Shown here: positions 49,340-60,395 of the stretch, piece after piece
Layout of the letters: every line of letters starts with the position of its first letter
Position numbering within the stretch: the first letter of the stretch is position 1
DNA from: Oncomelania hupensis
Lineage: Eukaryota > Mollusca > Gastropoda > Littorinimorpha > Pomatiopsidae
Direction: 5' to 3'
DNA: 64,000 bases
NCBI GenBank assembly: GCA_036898135.1
Contig: JBAHVR010000296.1
Coordinates: 17,501-81,500, forward strand
Program-made: the position numbers and the translations under genes
Notes under the pieces: generated by a model
The model's input: only the letters and a program-made list of their open reading frames with translations
What the model was told of the DNA's origin: nothing
The model's database searches: none

Positions 49340-49660
49340 GCGTTTGGTGTTTATGTGCTGCAACACAGCATGGGGGTGGTGATGATGATAGTGGTGGTGA
49401 TGGTTGTCCCGGCAGCAGCGGCGGCGACGGCGACGGTGGCGTGCGGGTTGCGGCGAGCGGCAAAAAAGATAGGAGGCGGCCGGCAGGGGGTCCGGCGGCA
49501 GGCGATAGCGATGGCGACGTTGCTGATGAAGATGCTGATGATGATGGCCCCGACGGTGGTCTCGACGATGGTTCCGATGATGGTCCCTGCAGAGATGATG
49601 TTGATGGTAGAGGCTTTGGTGTCGATAGTGATGGTGGTAGACTGGCGTTGTTTTTATGCG
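49340..49660 (-). repeat. GC-rich in-frame insert in Polinton-2 polB
   Basis: About 100 codons, almost all Ser, Pro, Ala and Leu, split the segment between motif C and the conserved EPGLWKLE block. The two edges carry similar bases (ACGCATAAA and CATAAACACC), as if a short repeat had expanded. GC content is far above the neighbourhood. Confidence 0.75.
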
Positions 49661-50072
49661 TTTGGCAATATTGAGTAGGCAACCATTCGTCCCGATGTTT
49701 GTTGAAGTGATCCCTACGATCGGGACGAATGACGTCTTCTAAAGTGTCCCCACTCAATGCCAAATACAACGAGTCAGTGTCGCAGGTGATGAGCTGATAG
49801 TCACATCGTTCAACGTAAAAGTCGATAAAGTGGTAATAGAATTGTAGAAGCTTGAGTTTTGCGTACCCGTACACAAATAATCCGATGTGTAGAGGTAGAT
49901 TTTGGTCGATGCTGGTCAATCGGCACTCTACCTCGTAATAATCATTTTGCACGGGTACGCATCTTTTAAATCGTGGATCGTGGATCGCTTTGGTGGCGCC
50001 CTTGGCATCCGTGATGAACGCCTTGGTGTGACGATCACGCCTCATCAAGGTTCGGCCATAGGAGCTGTTGCC

Positions 50073-50512
50073 CTGGATCAAACAAAACAAAAAAAAAAAA
50101 AAAAAAAGAGTCCCCTCAAAATAAAAAAACATGCGCGCACACGCACGCGTGCACGTGTGTAGACACTTTTAGCAATGCCCGGACATGGTATCTTGGTTGC
50201 ATGGGTTGCGTGTTTTTGTTTTCAATGCATTTTATTGTATTTTGCCGTGCACTTTTGAAAATTTGATCGTGCAGAGTATTAAAAATGAGCATGTTTAGTC
50301 GTTCACACATGCGCGCACACGTGCATGCGTATGATTTTATCGTTGCACGGACATGGAATCTTGGTTGCATGGGTTGCGTGTTTTGTTTTCAATGCATTTT
50401 ATTGTATTTTGCCGTGCACTTTTGAAAATTTGATCGTGCAGTGTATTAAAAATGGGCGTGCATAGTATTAAAAATGCGTGCACATGATAAAAAAATAAAA
50501 AAAAAGACTCAC
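50073..50512 (-). other. Intron 2 of Polinton-2 polB
   Basis: On the minus strand the donor is GTG|GTGAGT at 50513/50512 and the acceptor is a T-rich tract ending GATCCAG at 50073. Splicing joins ...AYKLV to GNSSYGR, restoring the conserved polymerase motif B; the unspliced frame stops. Confidence 0.8.
50177..50470 (+). repeat. 168-base tandem duplication inside polB intron 2
   Basis: GGACATGGTATCTTGGTTGCATGGG near 50180 recurs near 50348, and the following 100 bases match almost perfectly. The inter-copy part is rich in GCGCACACG steps. Confidence 0.85.
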
Positions 50513-53380
50513 CACGAGTTTGTAAGCTGCGGCGATGATGGCCTTGTCGTCATCCAAGTCTGCTTCTCGTCGGGCGCTGGTCACCTTGTCTGTGAATTTT
50601 TGGAAGCAGGGCTGTTTGTTGTATTGAATCACCTGATGGATTTTGGTGACTCGTAGCCCTTGTTGCAAATACCACTGGAGTAGGGGGGTGATAAGTAATA
50701 TTTTTTCTCCACGAAAACTGGAAATGAGGGAGCGTTGTGGTTGTTTCAAGAAGCCATGAGCTTCCGCAAACGTCTTCATGTGAGGACCGATGTCATTTCG
50801 GCCGATGTTGGTGTTTTTGAAGATTGGTGGAAATTCTTCAAATCGAGGTTTGAGTTGATCCGGAACCTCAATATCAACTTCCACGAATCCAAACATGGCC
50901 CCAGTCCTCACATGCTCCAAGATCTCCGTTTCGGTCATGCCCCCACTGTAAAAGGCGGGTGACTCAACTCGAGGCGCCCAATGTGCTACTTCTTTCTTGT
51001 TTTTCTTTCTATAATCTTGCCATTGACACTCTCGCATGATGCGTAGATTGACGCCGATTTTTTGTAGATATGCATCTTTTTCCTGTGTGTCGTCGGCTCT
51101 CTTCTTTTTTAGGTCGGGGTCCAAATTTTGTGTTAGTCGGCAATCATGCCCGTGCCAATAACAGCCGTGAAATTGAAATGCCGTGTTTGATTTTTGGTCC
51201 CAACCATCCACGGGAAGCTTTCTTCCTCCTAGCCTTTTTTCTACTCCCCTATTATATTGGTGTTGGATGTTTCTCTTTTCTTTAGCTGCTATATATTCTA
51301 ACCATTCTAAACAAATCTTACTCTGTCGATTTTTCTTCCAATCTAAATAAAATCCCTCTTCTGCCTTTCTTCTCAAATAAAATCCTACCGGCATAGGTTC
51401 TGACATACATTTCAGATATAGGCTATTTGCATCATACCCCTCAATGGTCTTGCAGAGTTTTGGAGAAACGATGTTGGGGTCCGCCGATCTGATGTAGGTG
51501 ACGTCTTTTTCATGGTATCTATGAAAAACAATGGCTGGACCACCACACACCGAATCCCGCATTGTATAATACATATCTTTATCCTGCTCATCACAAAGCG
51601 CAAAAAAATTGCGGCAACTTGAGTGCAAAAAGCGATCTGTTAGCCCTGGTAGTGTCACGCCGTCATAGAACATGTCTAAACCCAAGTCTTGAAAAAAATG
51701 CGTCTGCTTTTCAATAGCTTCTAAAAATGGCACACAGTCCATGTTATTGTAATGTATGAGCCATTCTCGTAATGTGCTCATCTTTTGGGCATCCCATTCC
51801 ACTTGACAGCTTTGATACTCCTCTTCCGTGATTGTACTTTTGGTTAGATCACTAAAAAAGGCCTCTCTGGGAGGTAGCTGTGGCTCATCCAATTTGTCCA
51901 GTGATGTGATATATTGATAAGGAAAAAATGATTTCTGTAGAGAGCACTTGTAGGCTGCTAAATATTGGCGATAAGAAAAACCAGGCGCCAAATAATTGGG
52001 GATGTCTAGAAATCGTAATTTAGCATTTGAAAGAACCAAAAACTGTTTCCCTTTTTTGATCATCCGATTTTTGGAGGTTGGTTTTGTTTTCTTCTTTTGT
52101 TTTTTCCACAAAGACGCCTTTTTTCTCTTTCTTCCTTCTGGTGTTATTTCTTCTTCTTCTTCTTCATCATCCTCTTCTTCTGTTTCCTCCTCATCCTCAT
52201 CTTCATCCTCATCTTCAGCATCATCCTCTTTCTCCTTATTTAGGTTCACGCCAGGGTCGGGTTCGGTTTTACAAAAATATTTAGCCAAATACGGTTTCAA
52301 AACATTTAAGTCGTATTTCCCGCTCGAAAACCCAATCACGGGGATGCTTTCAATAAATGTAGACAGTCGATCTTTAAGATCATTGAGTGGGTGACATTCA
52401 ACATGTTCATCAGTTTCGGCAATCACTTCTAAACGCTTCTTGATTTTTTTAAAGACAGGTTTGGCTACCTCTTTTAGAATGGAATGTGAAGCTTTTTGGA
52501 TGGTGTATAGTGCCTCTATGGTTTCACGCACCAACTCTTCCGGGTTTCCTGTGGTGATGAAACATTGTGGTTCTGTAAATCCAGGTACATTGCTACATAT
52601 ACTGATGGAAAGCGGTACATGCTGTTCTAAAAATGTTAATTGTGTAGGGTTATCCTGGATATTTGGTGTATTGGGAAAATACGTCTCTATATCATATACA
52701 ATTCTATAGGGATGAAACTGCAGTTGTAGTGGCAATTTTATATTTTCATCATCTAATCTGTCTTAGTGTGGGTAGCAGTTTATAGATTCCTCCTGGAAAT
52801 TTTTCACGGGTTTGAGCCCCTTTACATTTCACAAAATGAGAACACAATTGATTGGATGCCCTAAAATGGCGATCACATTTACTGCAGCTATAAGTCTTTG
52901 CGTATACATTCAAGTTTTTAATATATGAAAAATGATTTTGAAACTGATTAATATATAGTGTCTCGGAGTATCTGGTTAACGAGCGTCTCACTAATTGCGC
53001 TGTAGGTAACTCGGATTCTTCTTCTTTTTGCAGACTAAAGATAGTCACATTGACTTCAAAATGTTTCTCAAATCGGTCTAGGTCTTCTAGTTTTACACCT
53101 TCAAATGTTTTGGGATCACCCAGAGGTAAAAAACTATTAAATAGTGTCTTTGCACTTCGTTCACAATTTTTTTGGCTTCGCTCCTCTTTTTACCGCTAAA
53201 CAGCGAAATAAACACAAGTTGTCTTTAATAGGATACCGAGGATCACAGTTTACAAGAGAAATAAGTCCTTGATTTTGCACTAAAAATAATGGAAAATCGG
53301 CGGGTGGAGCTCCCAAAAGATGATGTTGACGTTTAAATACAAAAAATTCAATATTGGTGATCCACTCCAGAGTCCATTCT

Positions 53381-53512
53381 CTGCAAAATAAAATAAAAAA
53401 CTATAAGTACTTTTTTCTTTATCTCAAACAAACAAACAAACAAACAAACAAACAAACAAACAAACAAACAAAATTTTCCTGCCATAAATATTTAATGATT
53501 TGATTTACTTAC
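53381..53512 (-). other. Intron 1 of Polinton-2 polB
   Basis: The donor is AACAC|GTAAGT and the acceptor is TATTTTGCAG at 53381. Splicing joins ...RENT to EWTLEWITNIEFFV in frame. An (AAAC)n tract lies inside (53431-53472). Confidence 0.78.
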
Positions 53513-54189
53513 GTGTTTTCTCTTTGTATGGTAGCGAGGTTCTGGTAGTCGATGTTGTCAAGGTCGCTTAGGAACTGTTCCCAGTCTTCACGATTGTTTA
53601 TAGAAATGGGATTTTCAAAGAGTGCAGCATTGTTCACACACGCATAGTGGTACTTTATTTCTCCTGAGCGTTGATTTTTTAAAATCACTCCTAAGCTGGC
53701 ATTAATTTTAAAACAAAATGTTTGGTTCTGATAAATTGAATTATTTAATTGTTCGTGGGTCAACAAACCGCCTTCAAAACCAAAATTATATCGTTCTAGC
53801 ACAGGTCCACGGTAAATATAATTGTTTATATATCGGCTATTATTCACATAGCACTGAAGAATTGGGTCGTGGTCTCCAATAAAATGTACTTCTTCTAAAA
53901 GACTGTTAATAACAGCGTCTGAACTATTATTTACAAGCACTTGATCCAAGTCGTTATCTTCAAAATCATCCCTGTTAATAACAGCGTCTGAACTATTATT
54001 TACAAGCACTTGATCCAAGTCGCTATCTTCAAAATCATCCATTTTAAAAGGCTTGCCATTTCAAAATTCTTTTCACAAAATATGCCACCACAAAACTCGC
54101 CTTTACTTTTTCTTGGATACAACCGCTCTTTATATACCCTGTACTTGTGTCGGCTTCTTCTTGAGCCGCCCCTTTCATTAATCCTAAAT

Positions 54190-54840
54190 ATGCCTTCTGG
54201 ATATATATAATACATCATTTTGACATTTATGCGAGGTACTAAAATTTGGCTGGCTGCTATCGGCTTTTGATTCTCCCTTTCGTTAATCCTAACTATGCCT
54301 TCGGGGTATATATAATACTTCATTTTGATATTTATCAGTGGTACTAAAATTTGGCTGGCTGCTATCGGCTTTTGATCCGCCCTTTCGTTAATCCTAACTA
54401 TGCCTTCGGGGTATATATAATACATCATTTTGATATTTATCTGTGGTACTAAAATTTGGCTGGCTGTCATCGTCTTTTGATCCGTCCCTTTCGTTAATCC
54501 TAACTATACCTTCGGGGTATATATAATACTTTATTTTGATATTTATCTGTGGTACTAAAATTTGGCTGGCTGCCATCGTCTTTTGATCCGTCCCTTTCGT
54601 TAATCCTAACTATGCCTTCGGGGTATATATAATACTTTATTTTGATATTTATCTGTGGTACTAACATTTGTCTGACTGCTATCGGCTTTTGATCCGTCCC
54701 TTTCGTTAATCCTAACTATGCCTTCGGGGTATATATAATACTTCATTTTGATATTTATCTGTGGTACTAACATTTGTCTGACTGCTATCGGCTTTTGATC
54801 CGTCCCTTTCGTTAATCCTAACTATGCCTTCGGGGTATAT
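54190..54840 (+). repeat. About 105-base tandem array with TATA motifs, seven copies
   Basis: Units start near 54194, 54297, 54402, 54509, 54615, 54720 and 54826 with GCCTTCGGGGTATATATAATA (first copy diverged). Each also contains GGTACTAAAATTTGGCTGGC and CCCTTTCGTTAATCCTAACTA. The array lies between the start of polB and the right inverted repeat, and the last unit runs into that repeat. One unit piece is inside the left inverted repeat near 31395-31433. The period is 35 codons, so long open frames occur by chance. Confidence 0.9.
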
Positions 54841-55503
54841 ATAATACTTCATTTTGATATTTATCTGTGGTACTAAAATTTGTTGGGCCTGATAAAAATT
54901 AGATCTCACACCCATTAACCCATGCTTTTAACCATTCGCCCTTTTTATATTCAAATGCTTACATCGGATATTGCTAAGCAGGTCTTTCCATACTTTTCCA
55001 TAATTATCCATACACCATCGAGGCATATATCATTCATCATTTTGATATTTTACTGCTCAGTGTGTCTAGGTATAACTATTAATATATACAACCACAAAAA
55101 GATGCGCACTTGCTGTCTTTGGGGTGCTTGGTCTAAATAAAAATAAAAAAATTGATAAATACAAAAAAGACGCGCACTTGCTGCCTTTAGATGTTTGATC
55201 TCACGCTCATATCAATGAGTCATTCTCTATTCATCAAGATGCGCACTTGCTGTCTTTGACTGAGACGCGCACTTGCTGCCTTTGGATGTTTGATCTCACG
55301 CCCAGACCAATGAGTCATTCTATATTCATCAAGATGCGCACTTGCTGTCTTTGGGTGAGACCCTCGCCTCCTCTATTATGTCATGATTGCGTCATCACAC
55401 CCTATCATCGTCGGCCAGGCATCAGCAGCAGCGATTACGTCACGATTACGTCAACCAGCCGTGACGTCACAACCCACCCCCATTCGCATACCTTACTACT
55501 ACT
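54841..55503 (-). repeat. Right terminal inverted repeat of Polinton-2, 663 bp
   Basis: Reverse complement partner of 30771-31433; every pair of matching positions adds up to 86274. Confidence 0.95.
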
Positions 55504-55564
55504 CGCTTCACACATAATATCGTACGCATTTCACACGCACCATCATGCGCGTCTCAACGTAACA
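55504..55564 (-). repeat. Gypsy-B 3' LTR, remaining 61 bases
   Basis: It equals 60335-60395 and ends GTAACA. Its first six bases, CGCTTC, are the second copy of the Polinton-2 target duplication. Confidence 0.92.
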
Positions 55565-55577
55565 TAACCCCCCACTC
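55565..55577 (-). promoter_or_regulatory. Gypsy-B polypurine tract
   Basis: The minus strand reads GAGTGGGGGGTTA directly before the LTR start TGTTACG. Confidence 0.6.
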
Positions 55578-55793
55578 AAGAAGAAATTTACTTAATTTCT
55601 TTCAACAACGTTGAGACGCAACGAACAAAGTCCAAAATTAACACTTATCTCAATCTGTCTGGATACTGTCAATATTCTCAGTTCATACAAACAGAGTCAA
55701 TGTTCTTTCATCCGCAAGGAAGCGACGCCCTCGTCCGTTACGGTTGTCATCGGCCCAGGGTCAAACACATTGATCTTGTGGGCTTTCCCGGAG

Positions 55794-56762
55794 TCAGCGC
55801 ATCCCACCGTTGTCTCCTTCTTCCATCGAACGTCTGATGAAGTCGACGTTGTCAGCTCCCAGAATGCACTTGCTGGGTCTCACGGTCAGGTTGGCTTCTG
55901 TGAGTCGGTGAAACAGCTCCCTCAAGGTCTGTAGATGCTCCTTCCAGGTCTGGGTGTGGACTAGCAGGTCGTCCCAGTAACACACGACGTTGTCCATCCC
56001 ATTGAGCATCTTCTTCATTGCTCTCTTCAGAGTAGCACCGCTGTTGACCATGCCAAAGGGCATCCTTAGGCACTCTTACGTCCCATCAGGAGTTCTAAAA
56101 GCAGTCTTTGGTATGTCCTGTTGACGCACGGGGACTTGCCAATAACCCTTGCTGAGGTCAATCTTTGAGAAGATTTTACTCCCCGATAATTGGCGGAAGA
56201 GGTCTGCTGCGGTAGGCATCGGATCGGGGTCGAAGACGGTGATCTTATTAACCTTCCTGTAGTCGATGCATACTCTGTTGCTCCCGTCCTTCTTCTTCAC
56301 GACCACGACAGGGGACGCGTAGGGGGAACTGGACTCCCTGATGATGCCCATCTTCAGCATTTCATCGATGTCTTCCTTCAAGGATTCACGGGCCTTGAAA
56401 GGGATCGGGAAGGGTTTGGATCGAACGGGAATATTTGAAGTGAGGTGGACTTCATGTTCGACCAAAGTCGTAGAGCCTGGGACATCGCTGAAGCTATGGG
56501 GAAACTCGCCCATAAGGTCCTTGAGCTCCAAATTTTGACCTTCCGTCAAGTGTGGTCCTAGCTTAACATCATTGATGCCTTCTTTGCTGTGGAAGTCTCC
56601 AAGCTCCAACAATTCCTCGCTGTCAAAGCTGTCGTCGATCTCAGCTGCTGTTGCTGCGTGTATAGTCTCTGATGGCCTCTCCACGTACAGCTTAGGGAGG
56701 TTGGCATGGTATATCCTGGAATGTTGGCCGACCTTCACCTTGTAGTCGTTGATCCCCACCAC
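55794..56762 (-). pseudogene. Gypsy-B reverse transcriptase, C-terminally deleted
   Basis: After the linker (KVKVGQHSRIYHANLPKLYV) the RT follows: RVCIDYRKVNKITV, FSKIDLSKGYWQVPV, a TAA stop at about 56076, then LRMPFGMVNSGATL and the catalytic block as CYWDDLLVH. It breaks off after GADNVDFI (about 55830), where other RTs go on to the thumb and RNase H; 230 bases later the polypurine tract begins. So RNase H is deleted. It lies downstream of integrase. Confidence 0.88.
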
Positions 56763-56765
56763 GGT

Positions 56766-58093
56766 CTACACTTCGTACGGGCCTTTCCACTGCATCAGCA
56801 ACTTATCAGTAGGTAGAAGCACCAGCACTTTGTTGCCAGGTTTGAACTTCCTGTCCACAGTCCTGCGATCATAGTAGTGCTTTCCACGGTCCTGGGACTT
56901 CTTCAGGTTTTCTCTGGCTATCTCTTGAGTCTGCTTCAGCTTCTCCCGTAGCTCAAACACATACTGGTAGCTGTTCTTTACCTCGGGGGTGTCTACTTCT
57001 TTCGTCCACAGTTCTTTCAGGATGTGCATCGGCCCTCGGATGGTTCTTCCGTACAGCAGCTCGAACGGAGAAAAGCCGGTTGACTCCTGCGGCCCTTCTC
57101 TGTAGGCGAAAAGTAAGGCGTTGATGTAGTGATGCCATTGTCTGGGCTGCTCGCTACACAGTTTCTTCAGGGTGGACTTCAGCATAGCATTGAACTTTTC
57201 GACAAGCCCGTTGCACATCGGATGGTAGGGTGTCGTAGTTAAATGCCGGATGCTCAGCAGTCTGTTGACCTCCTTCATGCAGTCAGAGACAAAGAGCGTC
57301 CCGAGGTCTGTCAAAATCTCTTCAGGCACGCCAAGTCTGCTGAACATGTCCACCAGTGCCTCTGCAACAGTTTCAGTGTCAATCTTCTTCAAAGGCATTG
57401 CTTCTGGGTACCTAGTCGCATAGTCCACTAAGGTCAGTACCCATCGATGACCTTCTTCACTCGGAGGTCTTTTTTCGCCGATTAAGTCTAAGGCCACCCT
57501 TTTGAAAGGTCGGTCGTTCAGCTCAGAGGCATCCTCTGCATAGGCACTTTAGGAACCCTTCCTCGAGGTATGGTCTTCTGGCAAATGTCACATGATCGGC
57601 AGAAACGGCTGACGTCCGCATGAAGTCCTGGCCAGTAGAACACCGCCTGGATTCTATCCGACGTCTTCTTGATACCCAGGTGACCTCCCATGATTGAGTC
57701 ATGCGCTACTTCCATCACCTGGCGCCTTAGGGGTAACGGTACCAATACTTGACGTAGTGGTTTCCCTCCGTTTACCCTCGGTTGCTGGAAGATTCGGTAC
57801 AGGATCTTGGCCTTCACCTCAAAAGAGACCGTGCCACTGCCTTTGGTCACATGGTCTTGGCGGTTCCTGTACTTGTTTAAAGTACTATCAGCTTCCTGGA
57901 GCTGGATCAATTTATCTCTGTCCACGATGGCAGCTTTAGAGTTGTTCTGTACGGTCACAGCTGCGCTGGCGACGACGGGGATGGATTTTCCGTTGGCAAG
58001 GAGGAGTTGGCCATCGGTCATGTACTCTTGCACGTCCGCAGGAGTAGCTGTGCGCTCGGTCTCACTCGGAAGAATGACGCTCCCGCCGCACAC
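56766..58093 (-). pseudogene. Gypsy-B protease remnant and integrase
   Basis: The first part (58093-57518) covers a degraded protease region and the integrase zinc site (HDSIMGGHLG, CRSCDICQ). After a frameshift near 57500 the core continues (ALDLIG, TLVDYATRYPEA, ILTDLGTLF, CNGLVEKFNAML) to the GPY module (WKGPYEV), ended by TAG at 56766. The usual DNG/DRG after the second Asp reads DLG. Confidence 0.88.
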
Positions 58094-58199
58094 TTGATGG
58101 TCAGATCTACTGGTTTGCCGTTGATTGCAGAACCGCCTCTGCCGGTTGCCCGCCGCTGCATTGTCCGTATTGCTCCGCTGTCCGTACTTTTGTTTTGAG

Positions 58200-59220
58200 G
58201 ACAGTTAGCAGCTCTGTGGTCCGTAGCGTTGCAGGTGAAACAGCCTCTTGAATGCCCTTCAATGGGAGGTGGCGTGGAGTCCGTGTGTCTCTGGCTCGTC
58301 TGACTCCCTTGGATCTGGTTGCCATGGTTTCCAGTCTTCTGAAAATGTTTCGACGCCTGGGGTGGCCCCAGCGTCTTCCCGTGAGCGAGGATATATCTTT
58401 CAGCAGCCTAGGTTATATCTTTAAGCGTCTGCAGCTTCTGTAATTCTAAGTGGGTCGCCAGGTCCTTGTGACAGGCATTGAGAAATTGTTCCTTCACGAT
58501 CAGGTCATGGAGACTGTCGTAAGACTTCCTTTCGCCTGATAATTCCACCCACTTGTGTAGATATGACGACAGGCGCTCCACAAACTGTTTTGGCGTCTCG
58601 TCTGACTTAGGCCGGCATTCACGGAAGCGTTTACGATAGCCCTTCTCTGTAAAGTTGTAGCACTGCAATAGGGCCTCTTTCAAAACGTCGTAGTTTTTGG
58701 CGTCATCGTTCGACAGTCTGGTGTAAACTTCCAGTGCTTGCCCCGTCAGAAGTGCACTTAGTCGAATCGCCCAGTCTCGAGGTTGCCAGTTAGAGCTTTC
58801 GGCAAACCTCTCGAATCTTGCCAGATAACTGTCGATCTGGTCCTTCCCGTCGACGAACGCTGGCAATTTTGGAGCCATGTGGTCGCTGATGACTTGTGGC
58901 GCATGCTGATTGTTTTGGATACGCGCCAACTCTAGCTGGTACTGAAGTCGTCTCTCTTCCATCTCTCTTTCTTCTTGGCGACGCTGCACTTCGAACTCTC
59001 TTTCTTCTCGGCGTCGCTGCTCTTCTTTTTCTTGCCGCCGCTCTTCTTTTTCTTGCCGCCGCTCTTCTAATTCTAGACGCTTCTGTTCTAATTCTATTTC
59101 TTCACGCCGACGTTTCTCTTCGAGTACTATTGCTTGTATTCTCTCCTGAGACTTGACGTATTCCATCAGCTGTTTGCCTTTTAGATTCAGTTCAATCCCT
59201 TTCTGCCAGAAGTCAGCCAT
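58200..59220 (-). pseudogene. Gypsy-B gag
   Basis: MADFWQKGIELNLKGKQLME opens a coiled coil of Glu/Arg repeats (RRQEKEERRQEKEEQRRREE), followed by the Gag core (YLARFERFAESSNWQPRDWA, FRECRPKSDETPKQFVERLS). The long frame stops at 58408, and a CCHC knuckle, CFTCNATDHRAANC, is readable beyond it at 58201-58245. The layout is the same as in Gypsy-A, but the sequences are diverged. Confidence 0.88.
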
Positions 59221-59728
59221 CTTGATGCTTTTCTGGAATGTTCTTTTCTGGAAAGTTCTTTTCTGGAAAGTTCTTTTCTGGAAAGTTCTTGACTGTGCTG
59301 TACCTTTCTAGACGGTTCTAGAACAGCACGCTTTCTGCAGTAGCGCTGATGCTTGTCACTAGTCGCCTTCGCTGACGCAGGCCCCGCTGTCCTCGTCGTA
59401 TGCGACGCTGCACCACGCTGATGTTGATGTATACGCTCCTGTGTTGAAGTAGACGCGACGTCAGCTCGTCGCTCTCTGTGAAACTGGCGATGTAGCTCCG
59501 AGACTGTCCCTCGACGTAGTCTTGCGGCAGCCACGTAGTCCCGATCTGTTGTTCGTTCACGAAGCAACTCTTCAGCGACTACACGCCCTTGCAGTCAACC
59601 CGAATCTATCGGATGTAGTCCCAGTATGTTGGCCCCTCTCGACGCAACTCGTTGGTGGCTACCCTCGATGACTGCCTCTCGTAACGTTGACTCGCTTGTT
59701 GTCGCAGTTGAACCCTTGGCTATGGCGT
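59221..59728 (-). other. Gypsy-B leader
   Basis: Untranslated region between the primer site and gag. It includes four copies of AAAGTTCTTTTCTGG-like repeats (59228-59300). Confidence 0.6.
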
Positions 59729-59748
59729 GAATCCCGGCTTGGCCCCCA
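59729..59748 (-). promoter_or_regulatory. Gypsy-B primer-binding site
   Basis: The + strand reads GAATCCCGGCTTGGCCCCCA, which looks like a tRNA T-arm and acceptor end with CCA; its complement lies three bases inside the 5' LTR boundary. Confidence 0.7.
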
Positions 59749-59751
59749 AAA

Positions 59752-60395
59752 TGTTACACTCGATGTTGTTTTTTCCTCTATCAGTATTTGATTCAGCCCC
59801 GATGCTTGAAATCCTGATAGGTGTAACTCTGATTCGTTTATCCACGCAGCCTGCTCACTCAGCAACAAGGCAAAGTCTTCGTAATGTAGTTTTCCAATTT
59901 TATTCAGTATACATCAACACTGTATACAATCGCCTTTTCCCCTCTCAACTTTTTACTTTCAACTCTCTCTTATTTTGAAACAGTGTGGTACTTATATAGT
60001 CTCTACATACTCCAGAACAAACGAGAATACCCCTGCATAAAACACCACAACCAATCATAATTAATTTCATCATCACTGTCTCACGTCATACAACCCTATT
60101 TGGAATGGAAGCTTCCATGGTTACCACTAGAACTATCCATATGCTTCGATCAACTGACTCGAGAAAATTCTCCAATAATATCGAGCAACTAAAAACACCA
60201 ACGTTATACAAAGCTTCTTCTAATAACAACGCAAACTCAAATCAAAGATAAATACACTCCATTACTGCATGCTTAGCAAAACAAAACGATCTGATCTATC
60301 GCGCGCGTCACACACGCAAGCCTACCATCGCACGCGCTTCACACATAATATCGTACGCATTTCACACGCACCATCATGCGCGTCTCAACGTAACA
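59752..60395 (-). repeat. Gypsy-B 5' LTR, 644 bp
   Basis: Ends TGTTAC and GTAACA. It differs from the split 3' LTR by scattered substitutions and by lacking about ten bases (GATAGTAAAC region near 60150). Confidence 0.93.

Larger units (their letters stand above)
49020..54042 (-). pseudogene. Polinton-2 protein-primed DNA polymerase B, three exons, two frameshifts
   Basis: Exon 1 (54042-53513) starts with a 23-residue tandem duplication (DDFEDSDLDQVLVNNSSDAV twice). Exon 2 (53380-50513) holds DNLCLFRCLA, a Cys/His finger (YSCSKCDRHF, about 52870), exonuclease YDIETYF (about 52690) and polymerase motif A GYDANSLYL (about 51420). Exon 3 (50072-49020) holds motif B GNSSYGRT and motif C CDTDSLYL. 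Frame changes occur at a T7 run (53167-53173 on the + strand) and near 52750-52765. The catalytic residues seen are intact, so either the lesions are recent or they are sequence errors. A Ser/Pro-rich insert lies at 49340-49660. Confidence 0.88.
30771..55503. mobile_element. Polinton/Maverick element 2 (Polinton-2), 24.7 kb including Gypsy-A
   Basis: It starts AGTAGTAGTAAGG and ends with its reverse complement, flanked by the 6-base duplication CGCTTC (30765-30770, 55504-55509), the size known for Polintons. It encodes PolB, integrase with chromodomain, packaging ATPase, capsid and penton proteins, adenain-type protease and small virion proteins. Removing Gypsy-A leaves about 16.7 kb. Late genes run as one dense block on the minus strand. 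The capsid gene has a stop and an insertion, and polB has two frameshifts. Confidence 0.95.
30172..60395 (-). mobile_element. Gypsy-B LTR retrotransposon, interrupted by Polinton-2
   Basis: Read on the minus strand: 5' LTR 60395-59752, primer-binding site, gag, integrase, RT, polypurine tract, 3' LTR. The 3' LTR is split by Polinton-2 into 55564-55504 and 30770-30172. The 5-base target duplication CAAAG is present at 30167-30171 and 60396-60400, which proves that the two distant pieces are one insertion. Coding frames contain stops and frameshifts, and the RT C-terminus and RNase H are missing, so it is dead. The two LTRs differ by several substitutions and a 10-base deletion, so it is the oldest layer. 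Confidence 0.93.

Noticed and set aside
49279..49678. Gly/Asp-rich + strand frames opposite polB
   Set aside because: Shadow of the GC-rich Ser/Pro insert in polB; no start context and no motif.
54000..54915. Repeated PEGIVRINER frames on the minus strand
   Set aside because: The 105-base period equals 35 codons, so frames stay open by repetition; they lack any non-repetitive domain.
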